Shown here: positions 1 to 11,745 of the stretch, piece after piece
Layout: each line of letters begins with the position of its first letter
How positions within the stretch are numbered: the first letter of the stretch is position 1
NCBI RefSeq assembly: GCF_030345715.1
Contig: NZ_JAUASX010000027.1
Location: 1 to 60,374, forward strand
Source of the DNA: Solimonas sp. SE-A11
Lineage (GTDB): Bacteria; Pseudomonadota; Gammaproteobacteria; Nevskiales; Nevskiaceae
Direction: 5' to 3'
Length of the DNA: 60,374 nt
Made by a program: the position numbers and the translations under genes
The notes under the pieces: generated by a model
The model's input: only the letters and a program-made list of their open reading frames with translations
The model's database searches: none
What the model was told of the DNA's origin: nothing

Positions 1-2
1 GA

Positions 3-89
3 CCCAAGAAAGCACTCGGCGGGCTGGCGCCCGCCGTCTACGCCAAGCAGCTTGCTGCAAAGGCTATTACCATCAACCCAGGGCTCTAA
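3..89 (+). pseudogene. IS3-family transposase (OrfB), C-terminal end only
   Basis: The only frame that is open from the window edge ends with GGLAPAVYAKQLAA followed by AITINPGL and a stop at 87-89. This is the usual tail of IS3-family OrfB integrase-type transposases, with the segment GL-P-YAKQL before the stop. The catalytic DDE core lies outside the window. The sequence just after the stop, up to about position 115, should contain the terminal inverted repeat. The element abuts the truncated IS1182-type transposase, which suggests it inserted into that gene. Recognition rests on a short stretch, so the exact IS group is uncertain. Confidence 0.6.
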
Positions 90-1246
90 ACCAAACCGCT
101 ACTCAAGGCGGGGTAACGTCGGCTGCGTGCGATCTTTCGTGCTGCGGTGTTCGGACAGCAGCGCTGCTTCATCGGACAATCCGCGCAGTGCTTCTGGCTC
201 GCGCGATAGATGACGGTATCTTCCTTGGTGACGTGCGTTCGGGCCTTGGTAAAAGACCGACGCTCGCTGAGAAGAGGGTGGCCTTCAGGGCAGCTGTATT
301 CGTTGGCCTCTTCGTTCCAGACAAAGTCGCTGCGCGAGAAGCTGTCGTCCTTGCGTTCTGACTTGTCCCACACCGGAATGTGCGGCTCGATGCCCTTGTC
401 TTCCACCATCCAGGCAAGCATCGGTGCGGTGCCGTAGGCCGTATCTCCGATGAGGCGCTCGGGTGTGATTTTGAAGCGCTCCTCGACACGATCGACCATC
501 GTCCTGGTCGAGTCGACTTCCGCAGTGCGATGCGCGGGTGTCGCCTCGACGTCCATGATCACGCCGTTCTCGACGTCGATCAGGTAGTTGGTCGAATAGG
601 CGAAGAAAGCCGGGCCGCCGAGCGCTCCGGTCCAGCGAGACTGCGGATCGCTCAGCGAGATGCGCTTCGGCATTGTCTCTGCGAGGGCCTCGTCGTCGAG
701 CGCTTCGAGGTATTCGCGCACGGCACGTGTGCTGACACCCGCCCAATCAACAGCTTCGCCTGCGGCGATACTGTTCTGCTTGTTGGCATCGGCCGCGATG
801 ATGCTGGCGTCGACGGCGAATCCAGAGCCTTTGACCAAGCCTGCCGACATGCACTGGCGGACGATGTCGTCGAAGAGCAATCGGAACGCGCCGCTGGCTC
901 GGAATCGGCCATGCCGGTTCTTCGAGAAGGTCGAATGATTCGGCACCGCGTCTTCGAGGCCCAGCCGGCAGAACCACCGGTACGCGAGGTTTAGGTGGAC
1001 CTCGTCGCAGAGCCGGCGCTCGGAGCGGATGCCGTAGCTGTATCCAATGATCAGCATGCGGATCATCAGCTCAGGATCGACCGAAGGCCTGCCGGTCTGG
1101 CTGTAGTGGCTTTCCAGAGAACGACGCAGTGAACTCAGGTCGAGGTGGCGCTCGATGCTGCGAAGCAGATGATCCTGCGGGACGTGGGCTTCAAGATTGA
1201 AGGAGTAGAACAACCGGTCCTGACCACTATTCTGCCGCCCCATCAT
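86..1246 (-). pseudogene. IS1182/IS5-type transposase, C-terminally truncated
   Basis: The 386-residue product begins MMGRQNSGQDRLFYSF and contains the DUF772-type N-terminal domain (about residues 20-110, with GRPSVDPELMIRMLIIGYSYG) and the DDE transposase core (FAVDASIIAADAN, then LIGDTAYGT). Intact members are about 450-480 residues and continue after KIARS into a segment holding the catalytic glutamate (E-KKVE-LFAHLK). Here the reading frame leaves the family sequence after KIARS, at about position 121, and ends in RRYPALSSGLV, which is encoded by the end of the neighbouring IS3 element. The gene is therefore disrupted and should be inactive. The GC-rich codon use is unremarkable. Confidence 0.85.
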
Positions 1247-1309
1247 CTCGCGTCCCCCAAAGCCGCCGACGCAGTTAAGACATCAGCACCGCTACGGCGT
1301 TCGAGAGAT

Positions 1310-1338
1310 GGAGGGGTTTTTCAACAGAATTGGCACAT
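1310..1338. repeat. probable terminal inverted repeat of the IS1182-type element
   Basis: The stretch GGGGTTTTTCAACAGAATTG lies about 65 bases upstream of the transposase start. T-rich CAACAGA ends of this kind are typical of IS1182/IS5-type elements. The partner repeat would lie left of the window, beyond the IS3 insertion, so the pair cannot be compared here. Confidence 0.5.
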
Positions 1339-1522
1339 AGCAGACATGCGGGGAAATTCGTGTACTCGCAGCTAGCCGTAGATTGGCTCGGTGCGCTTAG
1401 GCCAGCCCCATCTTGGCAGGGGCGCTCGGATCTGAAGGCGTTTCCTGTAATTCGCTCCTAGGCGAAACAAGCTCTCAGGAACCCACAGCACCTGATTGGC
1501 GTAGCCACCGGCATCCTCGCTG

Positions 1523-2308
1523 CTAGCTAGACGCCACTAGCAAGTTCGCCAGGTTCGCAAACTGCTCCGCACCCAAACGCTCGGCACGAATGCCCGGATC
1601 GACCCCTATCTCCGCGATCTGCGCGGCCGTGAGGATGCCCTTGAGGCCATTGGACAGCGTCTTGCGACGCTGCGAGAAGGCGGAGGTGACGACGCGGTCG
1701 AAGGCGGCCCAGTCGCGGATTTCGAACGCCGGTGGGCGCGGCACTAGGCGCACGATGGCGGAGTCCACCTTCGGGGCGGGGCGGAAGGCGCCGGGGCCCA
1801 CGTTGAACAGGTGGGACACCTCGGCGCGCGCGGCCAGCGAGACACTGAGACGGCCGTAGGCGTCTTCGCCGGGCAGGGCAGCCATGCGGTCCACCACTTC
1901 CTTCTGCAGCATGAAGTGCATGTCGGCGATGGCGCCGGCGAACTTCAGCAGATGGAACAGGATCGGGGTGGAGATGTTGTAGGGCAGGTTGCCGACCAGG
2001 CGCAGGCGGCGGCCGTCGGCGAAGCGGGCGTAGTCCACCTTCAGCGCGTCGGCCTGCAGGATGTGCAGGTTCGGCGAGTTCCCGCAGGCCTCGACCAGGT
2101 GCGGGATCACGTCGCGGTCGATCTCCACCACCTGCAGCTCCCCGGCCAGGCGCAGCAGCGGGGCGGTCAGCGCGCCCAGGCCCGGCCCGATCTCCACCAG
2201 GCGGTCGCCGGGCTGCGGGTTGATCGAGCGCAGGATGCGCTCGATCACGTAGGGATCGTGCAGGAAGTTCTGCCCGAAACGCTTCTTGGCGGCGTGATCG
2301 AGGCTCAT
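1523..2308 (-). CDS. rsmA: 16S rRNA (adenine1518-N6/adenine1519-N6)-dimethyltransferase RsmA
   Basis: RsmA (KsgA) dimethylates two adjacent adenosines in the 3' terminal hairpin of 16S rRNA, using SAM, as a late quality step of 30S assembly. The 261-residue product has RFGQNFL at residues 10-16, the SAM motif [10 protein letters not shown] at 39-47 and the catalytic NLPYNIS at 107-113, followed by the C-terminal [11 protein letters not shown] helix region. The start [16 protein letters not shown] fits the family. The frame stays open further upstream inside pdxA, but that extension has no family match. The ATG overlaps the pdxA stop by four bases, so the two are translationally coupled at the end of the lptD-surA-pdxA-rsmA operon. 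Confidence 0.97.
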   Translation of the reverse strand: MSLDHAAKKRFGQNFLHDPYVIERILRSINPQPGDRLVEIGPGLGALTAPLLRLAGELQVVEIDRDVIPHLVEACGNSPNLHILQADALKVDYARFADGRRLRLVGNLPYNISTPILFHLLKFAGAIADMHFMLQKEVVDRMAALPGEDAYGRLSVSLAARAEVSHLFNVGPGAFRPAPKVDSAIVRLVPRPPAFEIRDWAAFDRVVTSAFSQRRKTLSNGLKGILTAAQIAEIGVDPGIRAERLGAEQFANLANLLVASS

Positions 2309-3294
2309 GGTGCGTGGCTCCGCTCCACCAGCTGCAGGGCGGCGTGGATCGCCGACACCAGGCTGCCGTGGTCGGCGCGGCCGCTGCCGGCCAGCTCCAG
2401 GGCGGTGCCATGGTCCACCGAGGTGCGGATGATCGGCAGGCCCAGCGTGATGTTCACGGCCTCGCCGAAGCCGGCGAACTTGAGCACCGGCAGGCCCTGG
2501 TCGTGGTACATCGCCAGCACGGCGTCGGCGCCGTCGAGGTGGCGCGGAGTGAACAGGGTGTCGGCCGGCAGTGGTCCTTCCACGCGCCAGTTCTGCGCGC
2601 GCAGCTCGTCCAGCACCGGGCGGATCACATCGATTTCCTCGCGACCCAGGTGACCGCTTTCGCCGGCATGCGGATTGAGGCCGCAAACCAGGATGCGCGG
2701 GCGGCGCAGGCCGAAGCGGCTTTCCAGGTCATCGTGCAGTACCTGCAGGACGGCGCGCAGGCGCTCGGGCGTGATGGCGTCGGGCACCTCGCGCAGCGGC
2801 AGGTGGGTGGTGGCCAGAGCCACGCGCAGCTTGTCGGCTGCCAGCATCATCACCGGCAGCGCCGTGCCGGTCATGTCCGCCAGGAACTCGGTGTGGCCGG
2901 TGAAGGGGATACCCGCCGCGTTGATGATGCTCTTCTGCACCGGCCCCGTGACCAGGGCGTCGGCATGGCGCTGCTGGCAGGCGCGGGTGGCCTGGCGCAA
3001 GGTCTCGAGCACGTACTCGGCGTTGCGCTCGTCGAGCTGGCCGGGTAGGGCCGGCGCGGCCAGGGACACCGGCAGCACGCGCAGGCGGCCGGTCTCGTGC
3101 TCGCGCGGATCCTCGCCGAAGTCGACCTCGCGCACTTCCAGGGGCAGGCCCAGGCGTTCGGCGCGTTCGCGCAGCAGCTCCGGGTCGGCCACCGCCACCA
3201 ATTCCGCCGGCCAGGCCCGCTGGGCGGCGGCCACGACCAGGTCAGGGCCGATGCCGGCGGGCTCTCCCGGCGTCAGCAGCAGGCGCGGCAGCAT
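2305..3294 (-). CDS. pdxA: 4-hydroxythreonine-4-phosphate dehydrogenase PdxA
   Basis: PdxA oxidises 4-phosphohydroxy-L-threonine with NAD in the DXP-dependent route to pyridoxal phosphate; the product is condensed by PdxJ. The protein is 329 residues, as expected. It shows [13 protein letters not shown] at the N-terminus, TGHTEFL at 132-138, and the three metal-binding histidines of the family at H164 (ATTHLP), H209 (LNPHAGE) and H264 (YHDQGL). It lies 20 bases after surA and overlaps rsmA by four bases, the conserved gammaproteobacterial order. Confidence 0.97.
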   Translation of the reverse strand: MLPRLLLTPGEPAGIGPDLVVAAAQRAWPAELVAVADPELLRERAERLGLPLEVREVDFGEDPREHETGRLRVLPVSLAAPALPGQLDERNAEYVLETLRQATRACQQRHADALVTGPVQKSIINAAGIPFTGHTEFLADMTGTALPVMMLAADKLRVALATTHLPLREVPDAITPERLRAVLQVLHDDLESRFGLRRPRILVCGLNPHAGESGHLGREEIDVIRPVLDELRAQNWRVEGPLPADTLFTPRHLDGADAVLAMYHDQGLPVLKFAGFGEAVNITLGLPIIRTSVDHGTALELAGSGRADHGSLVSAIHAALQLVERSHAP

Positions 3295-3314
3295 CGGGGG
3301 GATGCCGTTCGCTA

Positions 3315-4622
3315 TCAGGACTTCTGCGCCGCGGCGGCGGCATCGTCCGGCAAGCGGTACTCGATGTAGGCCTCTTCACGCAGGCGGCGCAGCCACAGCT
3401 CGTATTCCTCGGCCGCCTTGCGGTTGCCGATGGCCTGGCGGGCGCGGGCACGCTTGGATTCCTCGGTGGTGTCGCGCGTGCGGCGCTCGGTCACGCTGGC
3501 CACGTGCCAGCCGAACTGGGTGCGGAACGGCGAGCTGACCTCGCCCGGCTTGAGCTGGTCCAGGCGCATCTGGAATTCCGGCACGAACACGCCGGGCGGC
3601 TGGAAGCCGAGATCGCCGCCGCTGTTCTTGGAGCCCGGATCGTCGGAGAACTCCTTGGCTAGCTTTTCGAAGTCTTCCCCGGCCTGGATACGGTCGTAGA
3701 GGTCGCGCGCCAGCTGGCGGGCCTGGTCGTCGGTGCGCAGCGTGTTCTGCTGGATCAGGATGTGGCGGGCGCGGGTCTCGCTGACGCTCTTGCGCTCTTC
3801 ACCGCCGCGCACGCTGACCAGCTTGATGATGTGGAAGCCGCCGGTGGTCTCGAGCAGGTCGCTGACCTCGCCCGGCTTGAGTTTGGCGGCGGTGGTGGCG
3901 AACAGGGTCGGCAGGTCGCTGCCCTTGCGCCAGTCCAGGTCGCCGCCCTGCAGGGCCTGCTGGCCGTCGGAGGAGCCGATGGCGATCTGGCCGAAGTCGT
4001 CGCCGGCCTTGATGCGCTTGAGCAGGCCTTCGGCCTTGTTGTGGGCGGCGGTACGCACTTCGCTGCTGGCGCCCTCGGGGATCGCCACCAGGATGTGCGA
4101 CAGGCGGTATTCGACGTTCTCGTTGCCGCCGAACTGCTGCAGCAGCAGGTCCACGTCCTGGTCGGTGACGGAGATGCGGCTCTCCACTTCCTTGCTGCGC
4201 AGGCGCTGCACCAGCACCTCGTCGCGGACCTGCTCGCGCACGGCGAGGTAGTCCAGGCCGTCCTTGCGCAGCTCGGTGGCGAACTCGGACAGGCTCAGGC
4301 CGTTCTTCTGGGCGATGCCGGTCAGCACCTCGTTGAGCTCGCGGTCGTCGATGCGGATGCCGGCCTGGGCGGCGCGCTGCGTCTGGATGCGTGTCAGGAT
4401 CAGGCGCTCCATGACCTGGCCGCGCAGGGCCTCGTCGGAGGGCGGCTTGATGTTGCGCTCGCGGATCTGGCGCTGGGCATCCTCGATCGAGCGGTCGATC
4501 TCGGACTGCAGGATCACGCCGTCATTGACGGCGACGACGATCCGGTCCAGCACCTCGGCCGCCTGCGCGGACAGCATCGACAGGGACAGCAGCAGACCGG
4601 CGGACCAGTGACGGATGTTCAT
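3315..4622 (-). CDS. surA: Periplasmic peptidyl-prolyl isomerase and outer-membrane protein chaperone SurA
   Basis: SurA escorts unfolded beta-barrel proteins, LptD among them, across the periplasm to the Bam complex. The 435-residue product has a Sec signal peptide (residues 1-22, [13 protein letters not shown]), a SurA_N chaperone domain with DRIVAVND-like start ([18 protein letters not shown]), and two parvulin PPIC domains at about 172-275 and 283-384, each carrying the S-D-GG-LG/L pattern ([13 protein letters not shown], then [16 protein letters not shown]). Length and domain order match the family. It is followed at 20 bases by pdxA and preceded by lptD across a 148-base gap. Confidence 0.97.
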   Translation of the reverse strand: MNIRHWSAGLLLSLSMLSAQAAEVLDRIVVAVNDGVILQSEIDRSIEDAQRQIRERNIKPPSDEALRGQVMERLILTRIQTQRAAQAGIRIDDRELNEVLTGIAQKNGLSLSEFATELRKDGLDYLAVREQVRDEVLVQRLRSKEVESRISVTDQDVDLLLQQFGGNENVEYRLSHILVAIPEGASSEVRTAAHNKAEGLLKRIKAGDDFGQIAIGSSDGQQALQGGDLDWRKGSDLPTLFATTAAKLKPGEVSDLLETTGGFHIIKLVSVRGGEERKSVSETRARHILIQQNTLRTDDQARQLARDLYDRIQAGEDFEKLAKEFSDDPGSKNSGGDLGFQPPGVFVPEFQMRLDQLKPGEVSSPFRTQFGWHVASVTERRTRDTTEESKRARARQAIGNRKAAEEYELWLRRLREEAYIEYRLPDDAAAAAQKS

Positions 4623-4724
4623 GGGATTCGGTGGGGAGACGTTGGGATGCCGTGAGGGCGGGATTATCGCCGATGCGGAGGGAAATGCTCGCTGCTCGGA
4701 CTGCGACAGGGGCCATCAAGTTTC

Positions 4725-4747
4725 ATGCCGATATAAAATATCGGCAT
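4725..4747. other. AT-rich perfect hairpin between lptD and surA
   Basis: ATGCCGATAT and ATATCGGCAT form a perfect 10-base stem around AAA. It is followed on the plus strand by TTTTTCATATTTTT, so it has the form of an intrinsic terminator on the plus strand, although both flanking genes are on the minus strand. The surrounding 50 bases are strikingly AT-rich for this genome. Confidence 0.5.
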
Positions 4748-4770
4748 TTTTCATATTTTTATATAAATAA

Positions 4771-6966
4771 TCACTCGTAGAAGTCACTGTCCGACTGCAG
4801 CAGCCCGGTGCCGCCGGAGCCGATCTGGCCCAGGCCCTTGAGCGCGAGCTGCACGTAGATGCCGCTGCTGTACTCGCCGGCGGTGGTGGCGACGTAGCGG
4901 CGGTAGGAGGTGCGCAGGGCCCAGCAGCAGGTCTCGTACTGCAGGCCGGCTTGGCTATCCAGGGTTTGTTGATCCTCCAGCGAGTAGCGCCAGCGTCCGG
5001 CGACACTCCAGCGTTGCCACAGCGGCGTGGAGAGGATGACGTCGGTCTGTTCCAGCTGGTTCTCGCGATAGCGGTAGCCCAGGTCCAGGCGGCGGCGGTC
5101 GCTGCGGTAGCTGAAGCCGAAGCTGGTGCGATTGAACTCGTTCTCGCTGGGCGACCACTGGGCCGCCATCACGGTGCGCAGCGTTTCGGTGATGCGATAG
5201 TCCAGGCTGGCGATGAAGTCGGTGGCCCCGCTGTCCGGCGCGGTGCCGCCCGGCAGGGTCACGCGCGGCGCCTCGAAGCGGAACAGCTGGCCGACGCTGG
5301 CGCTGAAGCGCGTGACGCCGCTGTCCGGGTCGAGTTGGCGCAGGGTGGTGGCGATGGCGACGTGATTGGCGTCGGAGAGGCGGTCGCGGCCCAGGAAGCG
5401 GTTGTGCGAGAACAGCTGGGTGAACTCGAAGTCCGGCTCGCCGCCGTCGAACACCGGCTGGTCGTCCTGGTTCTCGTAGGGGGTGTAGAGGTAGAACACC
5501 CGCGGTTCCAGCAACTGCAGCTGGTTGCCCGAGGTGAAGCGCTCGAAGCGCAGACCGTACTCGGCGCTGAAGGTCGGCAGGCTGCGGCTGGGGTCGGTGG
5601 TCTGCCCCGGGACGAAGGCCGTGTCGGTGAGCTTGTAGGTGGTGTAGTCGTACTCCAGCTGCCCCCGGGCGAACCAGGCCGCACCCTCGCGCTCGGTGCG
5701 CAGGTAGGGGTGCAGGGCGACGCGCTGGCCCTGCACGGACTGGTCGCGGGCGAAGTTGACGTACTCGCCGACGAAGCCGGCGCGGGTGTCGAGCAGGCTC
5801 TTGCGCGTCTCGGCGTCCACCAGGATCTGCGGCAGGCGGCGATAGGGGTCGTCCACCGCCACCAGCGACGACGCCAGCGGCTGGAAATCCTGCACCAGGG
5901 CCTGCACGCGGTAGGCGGCGGGGGCCTGGTAGGTCAGGCGCGCGTTGCGCTCCAGGTGGGTGATGGCCGTCAGGTCCAGGCGCCCGCCGAAGTCTTCCAG
6001 GTAATTGCGGTCACTGGTGCCGTCATAGAGCATCGACAGCGCCGTGCGGCTGTTGAGTAGGCTCCGGTGCTCGAAATGCAGGTAGTCGCGCATTTCGTCG
6101 GTCTTCTTGTCGCGGCTGAGGTACTCGTAGCGTGCCTCGCCCTCGCCACTGCCCAGAAGGTAACGGAAGTCGGTGGCAATCTGCGTGCCGCGGTCTGTCA
6201 TCAGTCGCGGGGTCAGCGTGGCGTCGTAGTTGGGCGCCAGGTTCAGGTACAGCGGCACCTGCATGTCGAAGCCGGTGCGGTCGGAGTCGCCGATGGTGGG
6301 GTACAGCAGGCCGGTATGGCGGCGATCGTCGATCGGGAAGCGAAACCAGGGCGCGTACAGCACCGGCACGCCCAGGAAGTCCAGGCGGGCATTGCGGGCG
6401 GTGCCGAAGCCGGTTTCCTTGTCCATGCGGATGTCGCCGGCCTTCAGCTCCCAGCCATTCGAATCGGGGGCACAGGTGGTGAAGCTGACCTTCTCCATCT
6501 CGGCCTGGCCCTCGCGGTTCAGGGCCAGGCGCTCGGCCTTGCCGTGGGCCGAGCTGGCGGGCATGGTGAATTCGCTGCGATGGAATACGCCGGTCTGGGT
6601 GTCCAGGTTGAACTCGGACTCCTGCGAGCGCACGCTCATCTCGCGGTTGCGGAACACCGATTCGGCGTTGACGCGCACGGTGTTCTCGCGGTCGTCGTAG
6701 TCCATCTGCTCGGCGCTGAACAGCTTGTCCCCCTGCCGCAGCCGCACCGAGCCGACCAGCTTCGACAAGCCCTCCTCCTCCAGTGCCGCGTGGTCGGCGT
6801 TGAGTATCACCTGCTCGGGGTCCAGGGTCGGTTCCGGCGCCGCGATGCCGAAGTCCAGCTGCGGGCAGGAGGCATCACCCTCGGCTAGCGCCCAGGCGGG
6901 TGCGGAGAGGCTCAGGCCAGCCGCCAGGGCGAGCCAATGCAGTGGGGGGCGTGTCAGAAGAGGCAA
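4771..6966 (-). CDS. lptD: LPS-assembly outer-membrane protein LptD
   Basis: LptD is the outer-membrane beta-barrel that, with LptE, inserts lipopolysaccharide into the outer leaflet. From the TTG at 6966 the product is 731 residues and starts with a clean signal peptide (MPLLTRPPLHWLALAAGLSL then SAPAWA). It has the periplasmic OstA/LptA-like jellyroll (about 45-150, EQVILNADHA... SAEQMDYDD) and a C-terminal barrel. The cysteines expected for the inter-domain disulfides are visible near the mature N-terminus (CPQLDF) and as the CC pair in YETCCWALRTSYRR near the C-terminus. The frame is open to an ATG at 7068, which would put 34 extra residues before the signal peptide and overlap divergent amgK; I prefer the TTG, with moderate certainty. 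LptE is encoded at 53734. Confidence 0.93.
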   Translation of the reverse strand: MPLLTRPPLHWLALAAGLSLSAPAWALAEGDASCPQLDFGIAAPEPTLDPEQVILNADHAALEEEGLSKLVGSVRLRQGDKLFSAEQMDYDDRENTVRVNAESVFRNREMSVRSQESEFNLDTQTGVFHRSEFTMPASSAHGKAERLALNREGQAEMEKVSFTTCAPDSNGWELKAGDIRMDKETGFGTARNARLDFLGVPVLYAPWFRFPIDDRRHTGLLYPTIGDSDRTGFDMQVPLYLNLAPNYDATLTPRLMTDRGTQIATDFRYLLGSGEGEARYEYLSRDKKTDEMRDYLHFEHRSLLNSRTALSMLYDGTSDRNYLEDFGGRLDLTAITHLERNARLTYQAPAAYRVQALVQDFQPLASSLVAVDDPYRRLPQILVDAETRKSLLDTRAGFVGEYVNFARDQSVQGQRVALHPYLRTEREGAAWFARGQLEYDYTTYKLTDTAFVPGQTTDPSRSLPTFSAEYGLRFERFTSGNQLQLLEPRVFYLYTPYENQDDQPVFDGGEPDFEFTQLFSHNRFLGRDRLSDANHVAIATTLRQLDPDSGVTRFSASVGQLFRFEAPRVTLPGGTAPDSGATDFIASLDYRITETLRTVMAAQWSPSENEFNRTSFGFSYRSDRRRLDLGYRYRENQLEQTDVILSTPLWQRWSVAGRWRYSLEDQQTLDSQAGLQYETCCWALRTSYRRYVATTAGEYSSGIYVQLALKGLGQIGSGGTGLLQSDSDFYE

Positions 6967-7058
6967 GGCGGGTTCTCGTTGGCCCCGAAGTATGGTTTTT
7001 GAGGGCAGGCCCTGTCCATTGCAGACTGCCCCATCGTGTAAGCTGGCGCGATCATCCC

Positions 7059-9126
<2,068 letters not shown>

Positions 9127-9146
9127 AACCCATCAAGACCAAAGCC

Positions 9147-10490
9147 ATGACTGCCCAGCCGCCCGCCACGCTGCCGTCTCCTTCCGAACTCGCCGACCGT
9201 GTGCAGAAGGTGCTGGAGCGCGCCCGCGCCCTGGGTGCCACCTCGGCCGAGGCCAGCCTGTCGGCCAGCCGCGGCTACTCGCTGTCGGTGCGCAAGAGCG
9301 AGGTCGAGAGCCTGGAGTTCCAGCAGGACCGCGATCTCGGCGTGACCGTCTACTTCGGCCAGCGCAAGGGCAACGCCAGCACCGGCGACTTTTCCGACCG
9401 CGGCATCGCCGACGCCGTGCGCGCCGCCTGCGACATCGCCCAGGCCACCGGCGAGGACCCCTGCAACGGCCTGGCGGACCCCGCGCGCATGGCGCGCGAG
9501 TTTCCCGAACTGGACCTGGACCATCCCTGGGACCTGTCGCCGGAACAGGGCATCGAGCTGGCCAAGGCCTGCGAGGCCGCCGCCTTCGCCGCCGACGCCC
9601 GCATCACGCAGAGCGAGGGCGCCAGCGTCTCCAGTCATCGCGGCGTGTCGGTCTACGCCAACAGCCACGGCTTCATCGGCCACCGCCACGGCTCGCAGCA
9701 CAGCATCAGTTGTGCCGTGGTGGCGGGCGAGGACGAGGAGATGCAGCGCGACTACTGGTACTCCGGCGCCCGCAGCCCGGCCGACCTGCTCTCCGCCGAG
9801 GCCATCGGCCGCCGCGCCGGCGAGCGTGCCGCGGCCCGCGTGGGCTCGCGCAAGCTCACCACCCGCCAGGCCCCGGTGCTGTTCCCGCCGGAACTGGCGC
9901 GCGGCCTCTGGGGCCACTTCATTGGTGCCATCTCGGGAGGCTCGCTGTATCGCAAGGCCAGCTTCCTGCTCGACAAGCTCGGCCAGCCGGTGTTCTCGCC
10001 GCTGGTGCGCCTGGAGCAGCAGCCCTTCCTGCCGCGCGGCTCCGCCAGCGCCGCCTGGGACAGCGAGGGCGTGGCCACGCAGGCCCGCGTGCTGGTGGAT
10101 GACGGCGTGCTGCAGGGCTGGCTGCTGGGCAGCTACTCTGCGCGCAAGCTGGGCCTGCAGAGCACCGGCAACGCCGGTGGCGTCTACAACCTGATCGTGC
10201 GTCCCGGAACCCAGGATTTCCAGGCGCTGGTGCGCCAGATGCACGAGGGCCTGATCGTCACAGAACTGCTGGGCCACGGCGTCAACGGCGTGACCGGCGA
10301 CTACTCGCGCGGTGCCGCCGGCTTCTGGGTGGAGAACGGCGAGATCGCGTACCCGGTGCAGGAGCTGACCATCGCCGGCAACCTGCTGGAGATGTACCGC
10401 GACATCGCCGCCCTGGGCAACGACGTGGACCTGCTGGCCGGCACGCGCAGCGGCTCGGTGCTGCTCAGCAAGATGACCATCGCCGCCTGA
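9147..10490 (+). CDS. pmbA: Metalloprotease PmbA/TldE
   Basis: TldE (PmbA) partners TldD in a cytosolic metalloprotease that degrades unfolded peptides and, in enterobacteria, trims microcin B17 and CcdA. The product is 447 residues, the normal length. It shows the N-terminal segment SSA/SAEASLS..., the DLGVTVYFGQRKGNASTGD strand, and the C-terminal STGNAGGVYNL and GHGVNGVTGDYSRGAAGFW blocks typical of TldD/PmbA proteins. PmbA proteins lack the HExxxH zinc motif of TldD and none is seen here; the tldD partner is not in the window. The ATG at 9147 is the first family-consistent start after the OsmC gene. Confidence 0.95.
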   Translation: MTAQPPATLPSPSELADRVQKVLERARALGATSAEASLSASRGYSLSVRKSEVESLEFQQDRDLGVTVYFGQRKGNASTGDFSDRGIADAVRAACDIAQATGEDPCNGLADPARMAREFPELDLDHPWDLSPEQGIELAKACEAAAFAADARITQSEGASVSSHRGVSVYANSHGFIGHRHGSQHSISCAVVAGEDEEMQRDYWYSGARSPADLLSAEAIGRRAGERAAARVGSRKLTTRQAPVLFPPELARGLWGHFIGAISGGSLYRKASFLLDKLGQPVFSPLVRLEQQPFLPRGSASAAWDSEGVATQARVLVDDGVLQGWLLGSYSARKLGLQSTGNAGGVYNLIVRPGTQDFQALVRQMHEGLIVTELLGHGVNGVTGDYSRGAAGFWVENGEIAYPVQELTIAGNLLEMYRDIAALGNDVDLLAGTRSGSVLLSKMTIAA

Positions 10491-10497
10491 TGAGATA

Positions 10498-10528
10498 CAG
10501 CGGCGGCGCTTTTGCGCCGCCGGCTGTA
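10498..10528 (+). terminator. hairpin after pmbA
   Basis: CGGCGGCGC and GCGCCGCCG pair around TTTT just after the pmbA stop. There is no U-run, so termination is plausible but not certain. Confidence 0.45.
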
Positions 10529-10584
10529 GCTGCCGCGGGCACGCATGTGCCCGTATGCTGGGCCTGATCCTCACAGGACCCGCC

Positions 10585-11403
10585 ATGGCCCACACGATCC
10601 CCTTGTACCAACTCGACGTCTTTGCCCCGCGCTTGTTCGCTGGCAACCCGGCGGCCGTGTGCCCGCTGCAGGCCTGGCTGCCGGATGCGCTGATGCAGCG
10701 CATCGCCGCCGAGAACAACCTGGCCGAGACGGCCTTCTTCGCGCCCGACGAGACCGGCGAGGCGGACTTCCTGCTGCGCTGGTTCACGCCCATGGTGGAG
10801 GTGGACCTCTGTGGCCACGCCACGCTGGCCAGCGGCCACGTGCTGCTGGAGCTGCTGGGCTGGCAGGAGCCGCGCGTGCGCTTCCGCACCCTGCACGCCG
10901 GCGTGCTGCAGGTGGAGCAGGGCGAGGGCGGCCTGTGGCTGGACCTGCCGGCGCGGCCCGCCGTAGCCTTGGCGGAAATCCCCGCCGGCCTGCCGCAGGC
11001 GTTGGGTGCGCAGCCGGTGAAGGTCCTGGAGTACGGCGGCATCTGGCTGGTGGTCTACGATTCCGCCCGCACCATCGAGGGCCTGCCCGTGGACTTCGCC
11101 GCACTGCGGCGCCTGCCGGCCCGCGCGGTCTGCGTCACCGCGCCCGGGCGGCGCAACAGCGAGGACTTCGTCTCGCGCTTCTTCGCGCCCAACATGGGCA
11201 TCGACGAGGACCCGGCGACGGGCTCGGCGCATTGCCTGCTGATGCCGTACTGGGTGCAGCGCATCGGCCGGGCTCAACTTGCGGCGGCGCAGTTGTCGAA
11301 GCGTGGGGCGGTGTTGAGTTGCCGGCTGGAAGGCGACCGCGTGTGGATGACGGGGCCGGTGCATCTGTACTTGCGCGGCGAGATTGCGGGCTTGCCCGGC
11401 TAG
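10585..11403 (+). CDS. PhzF family isomerase
   Basis: A 272-residue member of the PhzF/diaminopimelate-epimerase fold. It has LFAGNPAAVCPL near the N-terminus, the conserved catalytic glutamate in ENNLAETAFF, the CGHATLASGHVL loop, and DPATGSAHC near the C-terminus. PhzF itself isomerises a phenazine precursor, but most genomic homologues have no known substrate and no other phenazine genes are present. The ATG at 10585 starts MAHTIPLYQLDVF, the usual family start; an upstream in-frame ATG at 10555 would add ten residues without family support. Confidence 0.9.
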   Translation: MAHTIPLYQLDVFAPRLFAGNPAAVCPLQAWLPDALMQRIAAENNLAETAFFAPDETGEADFLLRWFTPMVEVDLCGHATLASGHVLLELLGWQEPRVRFRTLHAGVLQVEQGEGGLWLDLPARPAVALAEIPAGLPQALGAQPVKVLEYGGIWLVVYDSARTIEGLPVDFAALRRLPARAVCVTAPGRRNSEDFVSRFFAPNMGIDEDPATGSAHCLLMPYWVQRIGRAQLAAAQLSKRGAVLSCRLEGDRVWMTGPVHLYLRGEIAGLPG

Positions 11404-11506
11404 GCGACGGCCTTCGGGTTGTGCGAGACACGCGCGTCCCTCGATACGCCGCTTAGCGGCACTCGGGATGAGCGGGCGGGCGGGGACGCCGCGAAAGCAA
11501 AAGCAC

Positions 11507-11588
11507 TTGTAGCCCGGTTTGGCGCAGGCAAGCCGGGGCAGACCTTGTCCTTAAGTCCCGGCTTTGCTTCGCGAAACCGGGCTACAAC
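11507..11588. repeat. intergenic hairpin repeat (TGTAGCCCGGTTT type)
   Basis: TGTAGCCCGGTTT at the left is the inverse of AAACCGGGCTACA at the right, with a second internal pair (AAGCCGGG / CCCGGCTT). Elements with this sequence are common intergenic repeats in GC-rich gammaproteobacteria. Confidence 0.6.
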
Positions 11589-11691
11589 GGCTTTTTTCGC
11601 CGAAACGCGCGACTCCCTCCGCAGCCGATCGCCCCGATCCTGTCGAAGGGTGAATGGCTACCGCTGACCTGGGCCAGGGTAAAACCACCCG

Positions 11692-11717
11692 CCCTTCGAA
11701 GAGCTCAGTGCGAACGG
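11692..11717. repeat. dispersed repeat, copy 1
   Basis: CCCTTCGAAGAGCTCAGTGC followed by GAACGG is a degenerate copy of a palindrome that recurs at 35324, 35678, 43763 and 57156 in this window. Confidence 0.5.
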
Positions 11718-11745
11718 TTTTCCTTTGGAGGTTGCAGGCCCAGCA

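Noticed and set aside
1372-1515. about 47-codon open stretch on the minus strand between rsmA and the IS (reads GGYANQVLWVPESLFRLGAN)
   Set aside because: No start codon context or ribosome site and no family I recognise; could be a gene remnant but cannot be supported.
2309-2686. N-terminal extension of rsmA to an upstream ATG
   Set aside because: The extra residues are the out-of-frame image of pdxA and lack family match; the ATG at 2308 overlaps the pdxA stop and starts the conserved sequence.
10585-11403. possible phenazine biosynthesis locus because of the PhzF-like gene
   Set aside because: No phzA/B/D/E/G homologues nearby; PhzF-fold proteins are widespread with other roles.
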